Of a DNA stretch of 64,000 nt, positions 53,164-62,391 are shown in pieces. This stretch comes from Hyphomicrobiales bacterium (GTDB taxonomy: Bacteria > Pseudomonadota > Alphaproteobacteria > Rhizobiales > Rhizobiaceae): contig UBPA01000001.1 of the NCBI GenBank assembly GCA_900467185.1, forward strand, positions 1-64,000, given 5' to 3'. The notes under the pieces are model-generated. The model did no database searches, was not told where the DNA came from, and saw only the letters and a program-made list of their open reading frames with translations. Made by a program: the position numbers and the translations under genes. The first letter of the stretch is position 1. Each line of letters begins with the position of its first letter.

Positions 53164-54060
53164 GTGCCGGGCGAGCCCCCGCAGAGCCCGGACTCGCCTG
53201 GAGATAAAGGACGGGGCCGTCTGGCGATCATCGCCGGCGGCGGCGGCCTGCCGCATCATGTGGCGGCTGCCGCGCGGGCGCATGGCGAAAATCCCTATAT
53301 CATCGCGCTGACGGGCGAGGCCGGCGACGGCTGGGACGGCTATGATCGCCGCACGCTCGGCATCGGCAATTTTCGCGATATCAGCGCGACGTTTCGAAAC
53401 GAAGGCATCGACCGGGTCGTGCTGTCGGGCGGCGTGCAGCGCCGGCCGGAATGGCGGGACATCCGACCGACGCTGAAGACGCTCTCGCGCGTGCCGGCGG
53501 TGCTGAAAACGCTGATTTCGGGCGGCGACGATGCCGTTCTGAAGATGGCGATCGCGCTGATCGAGGCGAGCGGCGCCCGCGTTATCGGTGTGCAGGAGAT
53601 CGTGCCGGACCTTCTGGCCGAGATCGGGCCGATCGGGCGGATCGCGCCCGATGACGACGACCTGCGGGATATCGCTGCCGCAACGGCGGCGGCCAACGCG
53701 CTGGGCGCGCTCGATGTCGGGCAGGGCGCCATCGCGGTCGGCGGGCGCGTCGTGGCGCTGGAGGGCCCCGAGGGCACCGACGCCATGATCGCGCGTGTGG
53801 CGGGCCTGCGCCGTGACGGACGGATCTCGCAGCGCCGGCGCGGCGTGCTGGTCAAGCTCTGCAAGCCGCAACAGGACCTGCGCGCCGATCTGCCCTCGAT
53901 CGGGCCTTCGACGGTGGAGAGTGCGCTGGCGGCCGGCCTTGCCGGCATTGCCGTGGAGGCGGGCCGGGCGCTGGTTCTGGAGCGGGCGACCACCATCGAG
54001 CGGGCCGACCGTTCGGGCCTGTTCGTGATCGGGCTCGATCGCGCCCGGCCGGTTTCCTGA
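53164..54060 (+). CDS. lpxI: UDP-2,3-diacylglucosamine pyrophosphatase LpxI
   Basis: 298 aa with GTG start. Cleaves UDP-2,3-diacylglucosamine to lipid X and UMP. LpxI is the alternative to LpxH, first shown in Caulobacter. GRLAIIAGGGGLPHHVAAAA near residue 18 is the glycine-rich N-terminal motif, and KLCKPQQDLRADLPSIGPST near 235 the conserved C-terminal block (DUF1009). The first 15 residues are Pro-rich and variable, and the start is set by spacing from lpxA. A normal member by length. Confidence 0.94.
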   Translation: MPGEPPQSPDSPGDKGRGRLAIIAGGGGLPHHVAAAARAHGENPYIIALTGEAGDGWDGYDRRTLGIGNFRDISATFRNEGIDRVVLSGGVQRRPEWRDIRPTLKTLSRVPAVLKTLISGGDDAVLKMAIALIEASGARVIGVQEIVPDLLAEIGPIGRIAPDDDDLRDIAAATAAANALGALDVGQGAIAVGGRVVALEGPEGTDAMIARVAGLRRDGRISQRRRGVLVKLCKPQQDLRADLPSIGPSTVESALAAGLAGIAVEAGRALVLERATTIERADRSGLFVIGLDRARPVS

Positions 54061-54153
54061 ATGTCCGGACGGCATTGCCGGTTTCCGGGGGACGATGACA
54101 CTGTGATGCAAGGCGGACGGGCGGCCGTTCCGCGGGATCATTAGGGAGCGTGC

Positions 54154-55380
54154 ATGCGGAGAGAGAACGGGCAGGGACCGATCAAGGTTGCGGTCATCGC
54201 CGGCGAGGTTTCGGGGGATCTGCTCGGCGGAGACCTGATTCGCGCGCTGAAGGATCGTGTCGGGTCCGTGTCCCTCATGGGCGTCGGTGGCGAGGAACTG
54301 GAGGGGCAGGGACTGGTGTCGCTGTTCGATTATTCCGAACTGTCGATCATGGGTCTTTCGCAGGTGCTTGCCCGGCTGCCGAAGCTGCTGCTGCGCATTC
54401 GCCAGACCGCGCGGGCGATCGTCGCCGCCAAGCCCGACGTGCTGGTGATCATCGACAGCCCGGATTTCACACACCGCGTGGCCAGGCTGGTGCGGGCGTC
54501 GCTGCCCGACCTGCCGATCGTCGATTACGTCTGCCCGAGCGTCTGGGCGTGGAAGCCGGAGCGGGCGCTGCGGATGCGGCCCTATGTCGATCATGTCCTT
54601 GCCGTCCTGCCGTTCGAGCCGGAGGCGATGGAAACGCTGGGCGGGCCGCCGACCACCTATGTCGGGCACCGGCTGGCGTCCGACAAGGATGTGCTGGCGG
54701 TGCGCGAGGCGCAGTGGTCGCGGGGCGAGGCGCGCAGCAAAGCGCTTGAGGGGCGCGGGGCGGAGGCTGAAGGCGAAGACGCACCGCGGACGTGCCTTAT
54801 CCTTCCCGGTTCGCGCGGCTCGGAAATCACGCGGCTGCTGCCGGTGTTCCGCGAGGCGGTGGAGATCCTCGCAAAGCGGTCGCCTGCGTTCCGCTTCGTG
54901 TTGCCGACCGTGCCGCGGCAGGCGGAAAACGTGCGGGCGCTGTTGCGCGACTGGCCGGTCGCCGTCGAGGTGGTGGTGGGGACGCCGGCCAAGTGGCAGG
55001 CGTTTGCCGAGGCTGATGTCGCCATGGCGGCCTCCGGCACCGTCATTCTCGAGCTCGGCCTTTGCAGCATTCCCGTCGTATCGACCTACAAAGCGGACTG
55101 GCTGATCCGGATGATGCACAAGCGCATCCGCATCTGGACGGCCAACCTGCCGAACCTGATCGCCGACTATGTGATCGTGCCGGAATATTTCAACGAATCG
55201 ATCCGCCCCGGCGCGCTCGCCCGCTGGATGGAGCGGCTTGCGCTCGACATGCCGGAGCGTCGCGCGATGATCGGCGGCTTCGATACGGTGTGGGACATCA
55301 TGCGCACGGACGTGCCACCGGGCGAGCGGGCGGCCGAGGTCGTACTCGCGACAATGGCGGCGAAGGCTGCGCGCGGATAG
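54154..55380 (+). CDS. lpxB: Lipid-A-disaccharide synthase
   Basis: 408 aa. Joins lipid X and UDP-2,3-diacylglucosamine to make the lipid A disaccharide, peripheral to the inner membrane. VAVIAGEVSGDLLGGDLIRA (near residue 10), VIIDSPDFTHRVARLVR and PIVDYVCPSVWAWKPERALR (near 118) are signatures, as is TYVGHRLAS. A stretch WSRGEARSKALEGRGAEAEG near 190 is an insertion of about 15 residues relative to the common enzyme. ATG at 54154 follows AGGGAG. There is a 93-bp gap after lpxI. Confidence 0.96.
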   Translation: MRRENGQGPIKVAVIAGEVSGDLLGGDLIRALKDRVGSVSLMGVGGEELEGQGLVSLFDYSELSIMGLSQVLARLPKLLLRIRQTARAIVAAKPDVLVIIDSPDFTHRVARLVRASLPDLPIVDYVCPSVWAWKPERALRMRPYVDHVLAVLPFEPEAMETLGGPPTTYVGHRLASDKDVLAVREAQWSRGEARSKALEGRGAEAEGEDAPRTCLILPGSRGSEITRLLPVFREAVEILAKRSPAFRFVLPTVPRQAENVRALLRDWPVAVEVVVGTPAKWQAFAEADVAMAASGTVILELGLCSIPVVSTYKADWLIRMMHKRIRIWTANLPNLIADYVIVPEYFNESIRPGALARWMERLALDMPERRAMIGGFDTVWDIMRTDVPPGERAAEVVLATMAAKAARG

Positions 55381-55634
55381 GGCTGGCGGGCGAACCTAAC
55401 CGCAAGGCCTCTCTACTATCGCGAGGCGTGGCGCGTTCGTCTGCCGCCCATTCGGTGTTCTCTCGGCACGAAGGCCCGTCCTCCTCTCGTCTTTTCGGAC
55501 GTGATCCGGAACCCAGCCATCTCACCTCGGTGAGATGAGGCGCGTCTTTTGACCGGACGGACGTCAGGTCACTGGGTCCCGCATCAAGTGCGGAATGACG
55601 GAGACGGAGAGGTCTGGACTGCGCGCGTCGCGGA

Positions 55635-56366
55635 TCAGGCCTTGTCGGCCAGAAGGCGCTCGATGAGATCGGGGGTCAGTTCGGTGAAATGGGGGATGAC
55701 GACGGTCGGGTCGAGGGTTTCCACGGCGACGTCGGAATAGCCGAAGGGGACGGCGATGGAGGGGATGGCAGCGTTCTGGGCGACGAGGATGTCGTTGCGG
55801 CTGTCGCCGATCATCACCGCGCGCGCGGGCGTGCCGCCGGCAAGGCGGATGGTGGCAAGCAGATGCTCGGCATGGGGCTTGCGCACGTCGAACGTGTCGC
55901 CGCCGGTGATGGCCGCGAAGCGGCCGGTAAGGCCGAGGGTTTCGAGCAGCGTCCGTGCGAGCATTTCCAGCTTGTTGGTGCAGACGGCCAGACGGTAGCC
56001 GGCGTCCGACAGCCGGTCCATGGCATCGAGAACGCCGGGGTAAGGCGCGGAGGCGCCGGGCATCGTGGCGTGGTAATGGGCGACGAATTCCTTCATCTGA
56101 AAGGCGAGATCGTCGTCGCTCAGCGGCTTGCCGCGCAGCTTGAACGTCCGCTCGATCATGGCCTGTGCGCCGTGGCCGACGAGATGGGTCAGGTCGTCAT
56201 AGCCGACCGGCGCGAGGCCCGCCTGCGTGACCGCGTGATTGAGGCTTGCGACGAGGTCGGGCGCGGTATCGACCAGCGTGCCGTCGAGGTCGAAGACGAT
56301 GGTGGCGGGGGCCAAGGAGCTCGATGAGGGGGCGCTGGATGAGGGGGCGCTGGAGGAGGAAGACAT
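55635..56366 (-). CDS. gph: Phosphoglycolate phosphatase (HAD family)
   Basis: 243 aa. HAD phosphatase that removes 2-phosphoglycolate made during DNA repair and photorespiration-like reactions. Motif [21 protein letters not shown] begins at residue 22, motif II is AVCTNK (near 130), motif III Lys is in [10 protein letters not shown], and motif IV is MIGDSRNDI (near 190). The first 20 residues are a Ser/Pro low-complexity stretch ([20 protein letters not shown]) made by a direct repeat at 56310-56366. The ATG at 56366 has AAAGG upstream; the much longer open frame upstream is antisense to rpiA and not used. Divergent from rpiA. Confidence 0.93.
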   Translation of the reverse strand: MSSSSSAPSSSAPSSSSLAPATIVFDLDGTLVDTAPDLVASLNHAVTQAGLAPVGYDDLTHLVGHGAQAMIERTFKLRGKPLSDDDLAFQMKEFVAHYHATMPGASAPYPGVLDAMDRLSDAGYRLAVCTNKLEMLARTLLETLGLTGRFAAITGGDTFDVRKPHAEHLLATIRLAGGTPARAVMIGDSRNDILVAQNAAIPSIAVPFGYSDVAVETLDPTVVIPHFTELTPDLIERLLADKA

Positions 56367-56597
56367 GGGCGCGGCCTTTGCGGGTCTGGAGTCCGGGTCT
56401 GGTGTTTGCCTGCCGGGGTATGCGACCGCGGGCCGAAATGCAATCTGTCTCGGTCTGACGGCACACGGCCTAGCGCTCGATGCGGCCCGTTCGGCCGGGT
56501 GTTCGCGCCGGGGGCTTTCCTCTGTCGCATGGGCCGTGTAAACCTCCGGGCGGCCGGGCCCTGCCCGGACCACGGGTTCAACGGGAGACAGCGGCGC

Positions 56598-57302
56598 ATG
56601 GATGCCCGCCAGATGAAGATCAAGGCCGCCGAGGCGGCGCTCGCGCATGTCGAGGACGGCATGCGGCTCGGGATCGGCACCGGCTCGACGGCCGAAGAGT
56701 TCATTCGCCTGCTGGCCGAAAAGGTCGCGGACGGTTTTCGCATCGAGGGTGTTCCGACATCCGAGCGCACGGCGCGGCTGTGCCTGGACCTCGGCATTCC
56801 CCTGCGCTCGCTGGACGAGCTGCCGGAACTGGACCTGACGATCGACGGTGCGGACGAGGTCGATCCCGACCTCAACCTCATCAAGGGCGGCGGCGGGGCG
56901 CTGCTGCGGGAGAAGATCGTGGCCTCCTCCTCTGCGCGGATGATCGTCATTGCCGACGAGAGCAAGGTCGTGGACACGCTCGGCGCCTTCAAGCTGCCGA
57001 TCGAGATCAACCCGTTCGGGCAGAAGGCGACGCTGATCGCCATCGAGAAAACCGCCGCGCGGCTGGGACTTTCGGGCGCGCTTACGCTGCGCAGTTCCGG
57101 CGACGGGCTGTTCGAGACGGACGGTGGACATCTGATCGTCGATGCATCTTTTGGCCGCATTCCTGATGCAGATGCGCTGGCGCGCGAGCTGAACGGACTT
57201 CCGGGCGTGGTCGAGCACGGCCTCTTCATCGGCATGGCTTCTCTGGCGATCATCGCCGGCGAGGCGGGTGCCCGGGTGATGACGAGCGCACGATCGGCCT
57301 GA
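56598..57302 (+). CDS. rpiA: Ribose-5-phosphate isomerase A
   Basis: 234 aa. Interconverts ribose 5-phosphate and ribulose 5-phosphate in the pentose phosphate pathway. [20 protein letters not shown] (near residue 27), [20 protein letters not shown] with the catalytic Asp residues (near 83), and [20 protein letters not shown] are all intact. Length is normal. ATG at 56598 follows GGGAGA. 68 bp separate it from the DUF2059 gene. Confidence 0.96.
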   Translation: MDARQMKIKAAEAALAHVEDGMRLGIGTGSTAEEFIRLLAEKVADGFRIEGVPTSERTARLCLDLGIPLRSLDELPELDLTIDGADEVDPDLNLIKGGGGALLREKIVASSSARMIVIADESKVVDTLGAFKLPIEINPFGQKATLIAIEKTAARLGLSGALTLRSSGDGLFETDGGHLIVDASFGRIPDADALARELNGLPGVVEHGLFIGMASLAIIAGEAGARVMTSARSA

Positions 57303-57370
57303 TCCCCATTCCCCTTTACCGGACGCGTCGAACCGGCGCGACGCCCAAGAACACACAGGAGCTTTTTCGC

Positions 57371-57928
57371 ATGAACAGATTTGCAGGCCGGGTCCGCGTC
57401 GTGACCGCCTTCGTTCTTCTCGCCACCACGGCACCGGCCGCTTTCGCGCAGGACGTGACGGAAGACCACCTGAAGGCCGCGCGCGCCGCCATTTCCGCCA
57501 TCGGCGCCACCGACAATTTCGACAATATCCTGCCGAACCTCGCCGAGCGGCTGAAGGCCAACCTGATCCAGTCCTCGCCGAACTATCAGGACCTGATCTC
57601 CTCCACGATCGACACCAAGGCACTGGAACTGGCCGGCCGCCGCGCCGATCTGGAGCGGGAAGCCGCGACCATCTACGCCAAGACCTTTACCGTCGAGCAG
57701 CTGAACGCGATCAGCGCCTTCTACCAGTCGGAAGCCGGCAAGAAGCTCCTGAACGACGGTCCGATCGCTTCGCGGGAGATGCTGAAGGCGGCCGATATCT
57801 GGGCGGCCGGCGTGTCGCGCGATCTGAATGCGGAAGCCACCAAGGCGCTGCAGGCCACGCTCGCCCCGCCGGCTGACGCTGCCGCCGGCCAGGCTCCGGC
57901 CGCACCGGCTCCGGCCCCTGCGCCCTGA
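57371..57928 (+). CDS. DUF2059 domain protein, probably periplasmic
   Basis: 185 aa. Signal peptide with cleavage after AFAQ (about residue 26). The mature part has two DUF2059 helices: DHLKAARAAISAIGATDNFD and FTVEQLNAISAFYQSEAGKK. The C-terminus is Ala/Pro-rich (AAAGQAPAAPAPAPAP), likely disordered. Function unknown; the family is common in Gram-negative periplasms. A good terminator follows 35 bp downstream. Confidence 0.88.
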   Translation: MNRFAGRVRVVTAFVLLATTAPAAFAQDVTEDHLKAARAAISAIGATDNFDNILPNLAERLKANLIQSSPNYQDLISSTIDTKALELAGRRADLEREAATIYAKTFTVEQLNAISAFYQSEAGKKLLNDGPIASREMLKAADIWAAGVSRDLNAEATKALQATLAPPADAAAGQAPAAPAPAPAP

Positions 57929-57962
57929 GGCTAGACGCCCGATCGTCGCGACGACGTCTTCG

Positions 57963-57996
57963 AGCCCTCTGGACCGTCCGGGGGGCTTTTCTTTTG
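57963..57996 (+). terminator. Rho-independent terminator of the DUF2059 gene
   Basis: AGCCCTCTGGA (57963-57973) pairs with TCCGGGGGGCT (57977-57987), an 11-bp stem with two G-U pairs and a 3-base loop, then TTTTCTTTT. Confidence 0.8.
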
Positions 57997-58099
57997 TCAG
58001 CCCGGCGCACTATATCAAAGCCGTGCCAACGGGCAGCGCCGGACGTGACCGCGCCGCGCCCCTGCGCATCTGCAGTCTTCTCGGTCCCCGGAGCCTTCC

Positions 58100-59488
58100 A
58101 TGACATCTTACGACTATGATCTCTTCGTCATCGGCGGCGGGTCCGGCGGGGTGCGCAGCGGCCGCGTCGCGGCATCGCTCGGCAAGAAGGTCGCGATCGC
58201 CGAGGAGTTCCGCTATGGCGGCACCTGCGTCATTCGCGGTTGCGTGCCGAAGAAGCTTTACGTCTACGCCTCGGCCTTCTCGACCGATTTCAAGGATGCC
58301 GAAGGCTTCGGCTGGACGGTCGGGGAGACATCCTTCGACTGGAACAAGCTGGTAGCGGCCAAGGAAGCCGAAATCACGCGGCTGGAAGGGCTCTACCAGA
58401 AGGGCCTTGCCAATGCCGGCGCCGACATTTTTCACACGCGGGCGGAGCTGGTCGGGCCGAACAGCGTCAAGCTGGTCTCGACGGGCCGGATCGTGACCGC
58501 GGAGCGGATCGTGATCGCCGTGGGCGGCCGTCCGGCGCCGCATACGGCGCTGCCGGGCCATGAGCTGACGATCACCTCCAACGAGGTGTTCGACCTGCCC
58601 GAACTGCCGACATCCATCCTGATCGCCGGCGGCGGCTATATCGCCGTGGAGTTCGCCAACATCCTGCATGGGCTCGGCGTCGAAACGACGCTGATCTATC
58701 GCGGCGGGCAGATCCTGTCGCGGTTCGACAAGGACATGCGCGAGGGGCTGCAGACGGCGATGACCGACAAGGGCATCCGCATCCTCTGCGAGGACATCAT
58801 CGAAACCATTTCGGATGCCGAGGGCGGCGGGCGGCTGGTGACGACGCTGAAGGGCGAGATCCTGACGGTGGATCAGGTGATGCTGGCCCTCGGCCGCGTA
58901 CCCAACACGGAAGGCCTGGGACTGGAGGCCGCGGGTGTGAAGACAGACCAACAGGGGGCGATCGTCGTGGACGCGTTCTCGCGCACCAGCGCGCCCGGCG
59001 TCTATGCGCTGGGGGACGTGACCAATCGCGTGCAGCTGACGCCGGTCGCCATCCACGAGGCCATGTGCTTCATCGAAACCGAGTACAAGGGCAACCCGAC
59101 ATCGCCCGACCACGAGCTCATTGCCACCGCCGTGTTCTCCCAGCCGGAGATCGGCACCGTCGGCCTCACGGAGGACGAGGCGGCACGCACGCTGCCGGAG
59201 GTCGAGATCTACCGGACCGCGTTCCGGCCGATGCGCGCGACGCTGTCGGGCCGCTCCGAAAAGACGATCATGAAGCTGGTCGTGAATGCGGAAAACCGCA
59301 AGGTGGTCGGCGCGCATATTCTGGGCCCGAGCGCGGGTGAGATGGCACAGCTTCTGGGCGTCTCGCTGAAGGCGGGTGTCACCAAGGACGATTTCGACCG
59401 AACGATGGCGGTGCATCCCACCGCGGCGGAAGAGCTGGTGACGATGTATGCGCCGAGCTACCGGCTGCGTAACGGCGAGCGGGTGTAG
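58100..59488 (+). CDS. gor: Glutathione-disulfide reductase
   Basis: 462 aa. NADPH-dependent flavoprotein that keeps glutathione reduced in the cytosol. FVIGGGSGGVRSGRVAASLG is the FAD motif at the N-terminus, and GGTCVIRGCVPKKL (near residue 39) is the redox-active C-x4-C disulfide. ILIAGGGYIAVEFANILHGL (near 173) is the NADPH fold, and MAVHPTAAEELVT near 436 holds the His-Glu pair. Length and spacing match bacterial Gor rather than dihydrolipoamide or mercuric reductases. Ends 59488. Confidence 0.94.
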   Translation: MTSYDYDLFVIGGGSGGVRSGRVAASLGKKVAIAEEFRYGGTCVIRGCVPKKLYVYASAFSTDFKDAEGFGWTVGETSFDWNKLVAAKEAEITRLEGLYQKGLANAGADIFHTRAELVGPNSVKLVSTGRIVTAERIVIAVGGRPAPHTALPGHELTITSNEVFDLPELPTSILIAGGGYIAVEFANILHGLGVETTLIYRGGQILSRFDKDMREGLQTAMTDKGIRILCEDIIETISDAEGGGRLVTTLKGEILTVDQVMLALGRVPNTEGLGLEAAGVKTDQQGAIVVDAFSRTSAPGVYALGDVTNRVQLTPVAIHEAMCFIETEYKGNPTSPDHELIATAVFSQPEIGTVGLTEDEAARTLPEVEIYRTAFRPMRATLSGRSEKTIMKLVVNAENRKVVGAHILGPSAGEMAQLLGVSLKAGVTKDDFDRTMAVHPTAAEELVTMYAPSYRLRNGERV

Positions 59489-59694
59489 AGCCCGATCGGC
59501 TTCGCCCGGCGTACCGGCTTCGATGGTCGGGAGCGATGCCGGGTGAGGGCTGCGAGAAGCGGCACGATCCAGCGCAGGCCATCCCAGGCGGTGTCGTCGA
59601 GCGGATCGGCGAAGGCGTCGGTCTTTCCACACCGGCCGTGCGGCCGGGTGTCGCCAGGACCTGTCGGCCGGTGGATCAGAAGCTGGTCGCGCAT
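59458..59694 (-). CDS. Possible small hypothetical protein (78 aa)
   Basis: MRDQLLIHRPTGPGDTRPHG then RCGKTDAFADPLDDTAWDGL and RWIVPLLAALTRHRSR, ending LYTRSPLRSR. The ATG at 59694 has a good AGGAGAG ribosome binding site 5-10 bases upstream. The 3' end overlaps gor by 31 bp in antisense, which is unusual. A hydrophobic WIVPLLAAL helix is present. I do not recognise it; the C-terminal third looks non-coding. It is divergent from the LysR gene, as many LysR targets are. Confidence 0.35.
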   Translation of the reverse strand: MRDQLLIHRPTGPGDTRPHGRCGKTDAFADPLDDTAWDGLRWIVPLLAALTRHRSRPSKPVRRAKPIGLYTRSPLRSR

Positions 59695-59863
59695 GGGGCT
59701 CTCCTTGGTCGCAGGGTCTGATCGGGAGATAGCCATCTGCCGGCTGCGATCGTAGACGCAGGAATGAAAGGGGCGTTTCATTCATGCGGGGGAGGCCGCG
59801 TCTCGCCATGATGCTATAAGGGGCATGCGCGCGAGGCGGCGACGCCTGCAACGGGGACCAAGG
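59695..59863. promoter_or_regulatory. Divergent region before the LysR gene
   Basis: 169 bp between the possible small ORF and the LysR gene. It is the likely site of the LysR promoter and autoregulatory operator. No T-N11-A box stands out. The 375 bp from 59489 to 59863 contain no other gene. Confidence 0.35.
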
Positions 59864-60724
59864 ATGGACGAGACGGCCTGGGACGACCTGCAACTCTTCC
59901 TGCATGTGGCGATGGCGGGTGGTCTCAGCGCCGCAGCGGCGCGCACGGGCCTCAGCGCGCCGACGATCGGGCGGCGGATGCTGGCACTGGAGAAGTCGCT
60001 CGGCCGGTCGCTGTTCGAGCGCAGCCAGCAGGGCTATCGGCTCGCGCATGACGGCGAGATCCTGCTCGACCATGTGCGCGCCATGCAGGCGGCAGCCGGT
60101 GGCATCGCCGGCTGGCGGTTCGAGTTTCCGATCGTGACGCTCGCCGGCGACAGCTGGATGGCCGGGTTCATGGCCGACCATATCGATGCGCTGCGGGCAC
60201 CGTCGGATCGTTTCCGGCTCTGCTGCCGGGGCACGACCGAGGAGCTGGCCTTTCGCGGCGTGGATGTCAGCCTGCTTCCCAAGGCGCCGGCCGGCGGCAA
60301 TGTCGCGGCCCTGCGGTCGATCGGCATGCGCTATGCCGTCTATGCCGCGCGGCAGGCGCCGGCGGAGACGACAGGGCGATGGATCTCGATGTCCACGGAT
60401 ACGGCGCGGCTGGCGCCGGAGCGCTGGGTGTTCGAAAACCACGAGGCCGAGATCCACACCTGGACGACGAGCTTCGACCTTCTCCACCGGCTGGTGCGCA
60501 ACGGGGCGGGGCGCAGCCTGTTGCCGGTTTTCGTCGGGGATGCCGACCCGGGGCTCGAGCGGATCGGCGAACCCGTCGCCGCGCTCGATCATGTGCTCTA
60601 TATCGTCAGCCATGACGACGAGCGGCACCGGCCCGAGGTGCGGCTGGTCATCGAGCGGCTGGCGGCGCTGCTCAAGGCCAAGGCAGGCCTGTTTTCCGGG
60701 CACGGCGCCATGGCACCGGCCTGA
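59864..60724 (+). CDS. LysR family transcriptional regulator
   Basis: 286 aa. The N-terminal winged helix-turn-helix reads DLQLFLHVAMAGGLSAAAAR then TGLSAPTIGRRMLALEKSLG and RSLFERSQQGYRLAHDGE (residues 6-68), typical of the family. The co-inducer domain (about 85-286) is shorter than usual in sequence conservation (PIVTLAGDSWMAGFMADHID near 85), and the effector is unknown. ATG at 59864 is preceded by AAGG. Target genes are unclear, since the only divergent frame is doubtful. The longer frame from 59825 adds only Arg-rich residues. Confidence 0.9.
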   Translation: MDETAWDDLQLFLHVAMAGGLSAAAARTGLSAPTIGRRMLALEKSLGRSLFERSQQGYRLAHDGEILLDHVRAMQAAAGGIAGWRFEFPIVTLAGDSWMAGFMADHIDALRAPSDRFRLCCRGTTEELAFRGVDVSLLPKAPAGGNVAALRSIGMRYAVYAARQAPAETTGRWISMSTDTARLAPERWVFENHEAEIHTWTTSFDLLHRLVRNGAGRSLLPVFVGDADPGLERIGEPVAALDHVLYIVSHDDERHRPEVRLVIERLAALLKAKAGLFSGHGAMAPA

Positions 60725-60794
60725 CCGGTGCAGGCGAGGCCACGGCAGGTCCAGGGCCTTGGGCGACCGCGTCCGACGGCGGCGGCGACGGGCT

Positions 60795-60822
60795 TTGCAA
60801 GCGGCATCTTAACGTCTATAAG
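60795..60822 (+). promoter_or_regulatory. aroG: Candidate promoter of the DAHP synthase gene
   Basis: TTGCAA (60795-60800) and TATAAG (60817-60822) are 16 bp apart. Transcription would start near 60829, so both leader hairpins below would be in the mRNA. Confidence 0.6.
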
Positions 60823-60835
60823 CCCGCATCGAAGA

Positions 60836-60884
60836 GGGCGCCGGAGGAGGCGCCCATGCGACGAGGCCCGCCGGACGAGGCGGG
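60836..60884 (+). promoter_or_regulatory. aroG: Twin GGA-loop hairpins in the aroG leader
   Basis: Stem 1 is GGGCGCC/GGCGCCC (60836-60842, 60849-60855) with loop GGAGGA. Stem 2 is CCCGCC/GGCGGG (60867-60872, 60879-60884) with loop GGACGA. Both hexaloops fit GGANGA and place GGA where CsrA/RsmA-type proteins bind. Loop 1 is also the ribosome binding site of the small ORF that follows. Confidence 0.6.
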
Positions 60885-60891
60885 ATCGTGA
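60856..60891 (+). CDS. Possible 11-residue leader peptide
   Basis: MRRGPPDEAGS, from ATG at 60856 to TGA at 60889-60891, starts 5 bases after GGAGGAGG. It contains no aromatic residues, so classical Phe/Tyr/Trp attenuation is unlikely. Translation would open stem 2. Evidence is only the start, the ribosome binding site and the position 12 bp before the aroG ATG. Confidence 0.3.
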   Translation: MRRGPPDEAGS

Positions 60892-60903
60892 AAGGCGATC
60901 GAG

Positions 60904-62283
60904 ATGGCACAGAACTGGACCCCGACCAGCTGGCGGCAGAAGCCGATCAGCCAAGTTCCCGACTTCCCGGATGCAGCCGCCCTGGCGGCGACCGAGGCGC
61001 AGCTTGCGACCTATCCGCCGCTGGTCTTTGCCGGCGAGGCGCGCAACCTGAAAAAGGCACTTGCCAATGTGTCGGAAGGCCGCGGCTTCCTGCTGCAGGG
61101 CGGCGACTGCGCGGAAAGCTTTGCCGAGCACGGCGCGGACACGATCCGCGACTTCTTCCGCGCCTTCCTGCAGATGGCCGTGGTGCTGACGTTCGGCGCC
61201 CAGCAGCCGGTCGTCAAGGTCGGCCGCATCGCGGGCCAGTTCGCCAAGCCCCGCTCGTCCAATGTCGAGCGACAGGGCGATATCGAACTCGCCAGCTATC
61301 GCGGCGACATCATCAACGGCATCGATTTCACGCCCGAGTCGCGCATTCCGAACCCGGAACGCCAGATCATGGCCTACCGCCAGTCGGCCGCGACGCTGAA
61401 CCTGCTGCGCGCCTTCGCGATGGGCGGCTATGCCAATCTCGACAATGTGCACCAGTGGATGCTCGGCTTCGTCAAGGACAGCCCGCAGGCCGAGCGCTAC
61501 CGCAAGCTCGCCGACCGGATTTCCGAAACGATGGACTTCATGAAGGCCATCGGCATCACGCCGGAGACCAACCCGTCGCTGCGCGAGACCGATTTCTTCA
61601 CCAGCCACGAGGCGCTGCTGCTCGGCTACGAGCAGGCGCTGACCCGCGTCGATTCGACCTCGGGCGACTGGTATGCGACCTCGGGCCACATGATCTGGAT
61701 CGGCGACCGTACGCGCCAGCCGGACCATGCGCATGTCGAATACTGCCGCGGCATCAAGAACCCGATCGGGCTGAAGTGCGGTCCGTCGATGACGGCCGAC
61801 GGGCTGATCGAGCTGATCAACATTCTGAACCCGGCCAACGAGGCGGGTCGTCTGACGCTGATCTGCCGCTTCGGCCACGACAAGGTCGCCGAACACCTGC
61901 CGCGCCTCATCCGCGCCGTGCAGCGCGAAGGCAAGAAGGTCGTCTGGTCCTGCGATCCGATGCATGGCAACACGATCACGCTGAACAGCTACAAGACGCG
62001 GCCGTTCGAGCGGATCCTGAGCGAGGTCGAGAGCTTCTTCCAGATCCACCGCGCCGAAGGCACGCATCCAGGTGGTATCCACATCGAGATGACCGGCAAC
62101 GACGTGACGGAATGCACGGGCGGTGCGCGCGCGCTTTCCGGCGCCGACCTTGGCGACCGCTACCACACGCATTGCGACCCGCGCCTCAACGCCGACCAGG
62201 CGCTGGAACTGGCCTTCCTGCTCGCCGAGCGGATGAAGGGCGGACGCGACGAGAAGCGGATGCTCGTCAACGGCTGGGCGTAA
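60904..62283 (+). CDS. aroG: 3-deoxy-7-phosphoheptulonate synthase, class II
   Basis: 459 aa. Condenses PEP and erythrose 4-phosphate, committing carbon to the shikimate pathway. Plant/Mycobacterium-like class II enzyme: [20 protein letters not shown] then [20 protein letters not shown] with the metal-binding Cys (near residue 72), [20 protein letters not shown], and [20 protein letters not shown] (near 350). [20 protein letters not shown] is the C-terminal signature. ATG at 60904 follows AAAGG. The symbol follows common rhizobial use; class II enzymes are also named aroF or aroH. Confidence 0.94.
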   Translation: MAQNWTPTSWRQKPISQVPDFPDAAALAATEAQLATYPPLVFAGEARNLKKALANVSEGRGFLLQGGDCAESFAEHGADTIRDFFRAFLQMAVVLTFGAQQPVVKVGRIAGQFAKPRSSNVERQGDIELASYRGDIINGIDFTPESRIPNPERQIMAYRQSAATLNLLRAFAMGGYANLDNVHQWMLGFVKDSPQAERYRKLADRISETMDFMKAIGITPETNPSLRETDFFTSHEALLLGYEQALTRVDSTSGDWYATSGHMIWIGDRTRQPDHAHVEYCRGIKNPIGLKCGPSMTADGLIELINILNPANEAGRLTLICRFGHDKVAEHLPRLIRAVQREGKKVVWSCDPMHGNTITLNSYKTRPFERILSEVESFFQIHRAEGTHPGGIHIEMTGNDVTECTGGARALSGADLGDRYHTHCDPRLNADQALELAFLLAERMKGGRDEKRMLVNGWA

Positions 62284-62312
62284 GCCGACGCCGCATCACG
62301 CGTGACGTTGAC

Positions 62313-62344
62313 AAGGGCCGGAGAGCGATCTCCGGCCCTTTTTC
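62313..62344 (+). terminator. aroG: Rho-independent terminator of aroG
   Basis: AAGGGCCGGAGA (62313-62324) pairs with TCTCCGGCCCTT (62329-62340) around GCGA, and a T-run follows. Confidence 0.9.
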
Positions 62345-62391
62345 TGTCCGCGCCTCTGGTGGGATCGAGCCGAATGTTCGGCGAGAGACCC

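Noticed and set aside
56367-57623. N-terminal extension of the gph frame
   Set aside because: It is antisense to rpiA and contains no recognisable domain. The HAD motifs start only after the ATG at 56366.
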